Part shown: piece by piece, positions 4,264 through 5,342 of the stretch
How the letters are laid out: every line of letters starts with the position of its first letter
Numbering within the stretch: the stretch's first letter is position 1
NCBI GenBank assembly: GCA_013695255.1
Contig: JACDAV010000048.1
Coordinates: 1-5,342 of the forward strand
From: Chloroflexota bacterium
Lineage (GTDB): Bacteria > Chloroflexota > Limnocylindria > Limnocylindrales > CSP1-4
DNA length: 5,342 nt
Reading direction: 5' to 3'
Made by a program: the position numbers and the translations under genes
Notes under the pieces: model-generated
What the model was told of the DNA's origin: nothing
What the model saw: the letters and a program-made list of their open reading frames with translations, nothing else
Database searches by the model: none

Positions 4264-4512
4264 GTCTCCGCCGGCAGGCGCTGGGGCGTCGTCGCGAACT
4301 CAGGGCGCCGACACTGGCGCGCCAAGCCAACGCCAACGCCAGCGGCCGCGACCTTGGTCGTGCGGCGGCGTGCGGCGCGCCGTTCGCGTCACCTACGCGC
4401 GAGGTGCGTTGTATCCGACCCTCGAGGGAGCTGCCACCCCGCTTCGGGTCGGTGTGAGCGTGCGATGGGCTGGCCGGCGGCGCCGCAGGCGCGGCCCGCA
4501 CGTCTACCACGA

Positions 4513-4534
4513 CCCGGGCGCGTAAACGCGCGGG
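4513..4534. terminator. Hairpin in the convergent gap
   Basis: GCGCG (4518-4522) pairs with CGCGC (4527-4531) around TAAA, and CCC (4513-4515) with GGG (4532-4534) below a two-base bulge: eight base pairs in all. No T-run. It lies 250 bp after the DUF1918 stop, so a termination role is only possible. Confidence 0.3.
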
Positions 4535-4578
4535 AGGCAAGCGGCAGCCGGCACTTCCACCCTGCCCTGTCGGGAGGC

Positions 4579-4596
4579 GGGCGCCGACACGCGCCC
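4579..4596 (-). terminator. Hairpin after VWA-protein stop
   Basis: GGGCGC (4579-4584) and GCGCCC (4591-4596) form a 6-bp all-G/C stem with a 6-base loop, 21 bases past the stop of the VWA-type gene on the minus strand. Position fits a terminator; there is no T-run. Confidence 0.4.
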
Positions 4597-4617
4597 CCGC
4601 CGCCGCTGCCCCAACCC

Positions 4618-5342
4618 TCACGCGCCGGGCCGCTTCACCGCCTTGCCGTCGGCCGTCCGCGCTCGCATCGTGTTCGACGCTGCGTAGTGGACCTCCTTGA
4701 GGGACATCTCCGGCATCGGCGCGGCAAACGTCGCCGCCTCCTGGTCGAGCTCGGCGGCCACGCCCAGCATCGCGGGATCGGACCCCGCGTACTCCCCCAC
4801 CCTCCGGGCGACACCGGCCAGCGCCTGGCTGGCCGCGTCGAACTGGCCCGTGCGGTTGAGCCGGACGGCTTCCTGGCGGGCGCGCGCGGCGAAGACCTCG
4901 GCGACCGCCCGATCGACCTCGCCGTCCCGCGGCTGCCGATCGTTCCGAACGTGCTCGTCGTACGCCCACGCCACCGCGACCGGCGCGAGCGCCGGGGCCG
5001 CCGTCCGGAACACGTCGTCCCGGTCGCTCAGCCCCACCAGCGCGCCGATCTCCCGCCCAACCTCCCCGTACGGGAACCGCAGCCGCAGCACGAGCCGGAG
5101 GACCTGCCCGGACACGAGATCGCCGAGCTGGATGAGCGTCCGGCTGCCCTTCCGGGTGACCCGGAACGGTGTCATCGACTCGATCTCCACCGACTCGGGC
5201 GCCGTGATCTCGAGAACGACGTCGCGGGCGACGATCTCGAGCGCCTCGCCGACCTCGCCCGTGATGTGGTCGCGGATCTCCGGCAGGCTGCCGATGAAGT
5301 AGAAGTGGCCCCCGCCGGCATCGGCCATGGACTGAAGCAGCG
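4618..5342 (-). CDS. VWA-domain protein, C-terminal fragment (5' end missing)
   Basis: The frame is open to the right edge (LLQSMADAGGGHFYFI follows two leftover bases), so the internal ATG at 5328 is not the true start. LLQSMADAGGGHFYFIGSL followed by the helix PEIRDHITGEVGEALEIVARDV is the usual last strand and helix of a von Willebrand factor A domain, where G-G-x-F/Y-Y/F-I precedes the final helix. Next come beta strands of a sandwich-like region (VVLEITAPESVEIESMTP, then LIQLGDLVSGQVLRLVLRLRFP), as in bacterial secreted or membrane VWA proteins. The last third (from about AVAWAYDEHVRND) is helical, rich in Ala/Glu/Arg, and ends in a polar tail. Metal-binding MIDAS residues would be in the missing part. 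VWA proteins bind partners through a metal ion; substrate here unknown. Confidence 0.8.
   Translation of the reverse strand, partial: LLQSMADAGGGHFYFIGSLPEIRDHITGEVGEALEIVARDVVLEITAPESVEIESMTPFRVTRKGSRTLIQLGDLVSGQVLRLVLRLRFPYGEVGREIGALVGLSDRDDVFRTAAPALAPVAVAWAYDEHVRNDRQPRDGEVDRAVAEVFAARARQEAVRLNRTGQFDAASQALAGVARRVGEYAGSDPAMLGVAAELDQEAATFAAPMPEMSLKEVHYAASNTMRARTADGKAVKRPGA

Larger units (their letters stand above)
4264..4617. other. 354-bp GC-rich gap without a gene; several hairpins
   Basis: No frame on either strand has a convincing start, codon bias and product; the open frames are low-complexity Arg/Ala/Pro. The gap lies between convergent genes and is rich in symmetry: TGGCGCGCCA (4315-4324), CCCTCGAGGG (4419-4428), a 7-bp stem CCGACCC/GGGTCGG (4415-4421 with 4446-4452, 24-base loop), and the two hairpins listed separately. 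CGGGAGGC occurs twice 40 bp apart (4531, 4571). It may hold terminators for both neighbours or a structured RNA; I see no family match. Confidence 0.6.

Noticed and set aside
4315..4349. Palindromes equal to rare-cutter sites (GGCGCGCC, GCGGCCGC)
   Set aside because: Expected by chance in such GC-rich DNA; no sign of vector or cloning origin.
4070..4969. 299-aa minus-strand open frame
   Set aside because: Overlaps the DUF1918 gene and the VWA gene in another frame, with composition typical of a shadow.
1..5342. CRISPR array, tRNA, rRNA, insertion sequence or attachment site
   Set aside because: No regularly spaced repeats, no cloverleaf or rRNA-like stretch, no transposase or integrase and no long terminal repeats were seen on either strand.

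Overview
The window is high-GC, densely packed bacterial DNA with strongly G/C-biased third codon positions, several GTG starts and little sequence between genes. A DUF1918 protein and a 107-aa protein of a type I associate with actinobacteria suggest Actinomycetota or a high-GC Chloroflexota such as those seen in soil and freshwater metagenomes. This placement is inference, because there is no rRNA or marker gene here. No CRISPR array, tRNA, rRNA, insertion sequence or integrase is visible.

Layout from left to right: (1) the first 38 codons of a UvrD/Rep-type DNA helicase, leaving the window on the minus strand; (2) divergent from it, a BrnT-type toxin gene on the plus strand overlapping a BrnA-like antitoxin gene whose second half does not look like BrnA; (3) a convergent two-gene minus-strand operon of unknown function (a 107-aa acidic conserved-type protein, then a 201-aa protein with a basic Pro/Arg-rich N-terminus), coupled by a TGATG overlap; (4) divergent from that operon, a well-formed mazE-like/mazF-like toxin-antitoxin pair with a recognisable promoter and operator-like repeats, followed by a hairpin; (5) a minus-strand pair of very small zinc-binding proteins (71 and 57 aa), one nucleotide apart; (6) a four-helix CopD/DUF2269-like membrane protein on the minus strand with a strong dyad in its leader; (7) divergent from it, a DUF1918 protein on the plus strand; (8) a 354-bp GC-rich gap with hairpins and no credible gene; (9) the C-terminal part of a VWA-domain protein, entering from the right on the minus strand.

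The most accessory-looking part is 117-2502: two type II toxin-antitoxin modules flank an unassigned two-gene operon, all within 2.4 kb. The brnTA and mazEF modules should each form a toxin-antitoxin complex that represses its own promoter. The BrnA-like protein, however, seems to have lost the C-terminal ribbon-helix-helix domain needed for DNA binding. The strongest leads are this odd antitoxin, the unknown operon between the two modules, the paired mini zinc proteins, and the dyads in the promoter regions of mazE and the CopD-like gene. I did not find a convincing complete new system; the unknown operon beside mazEF is the best candidate for one.
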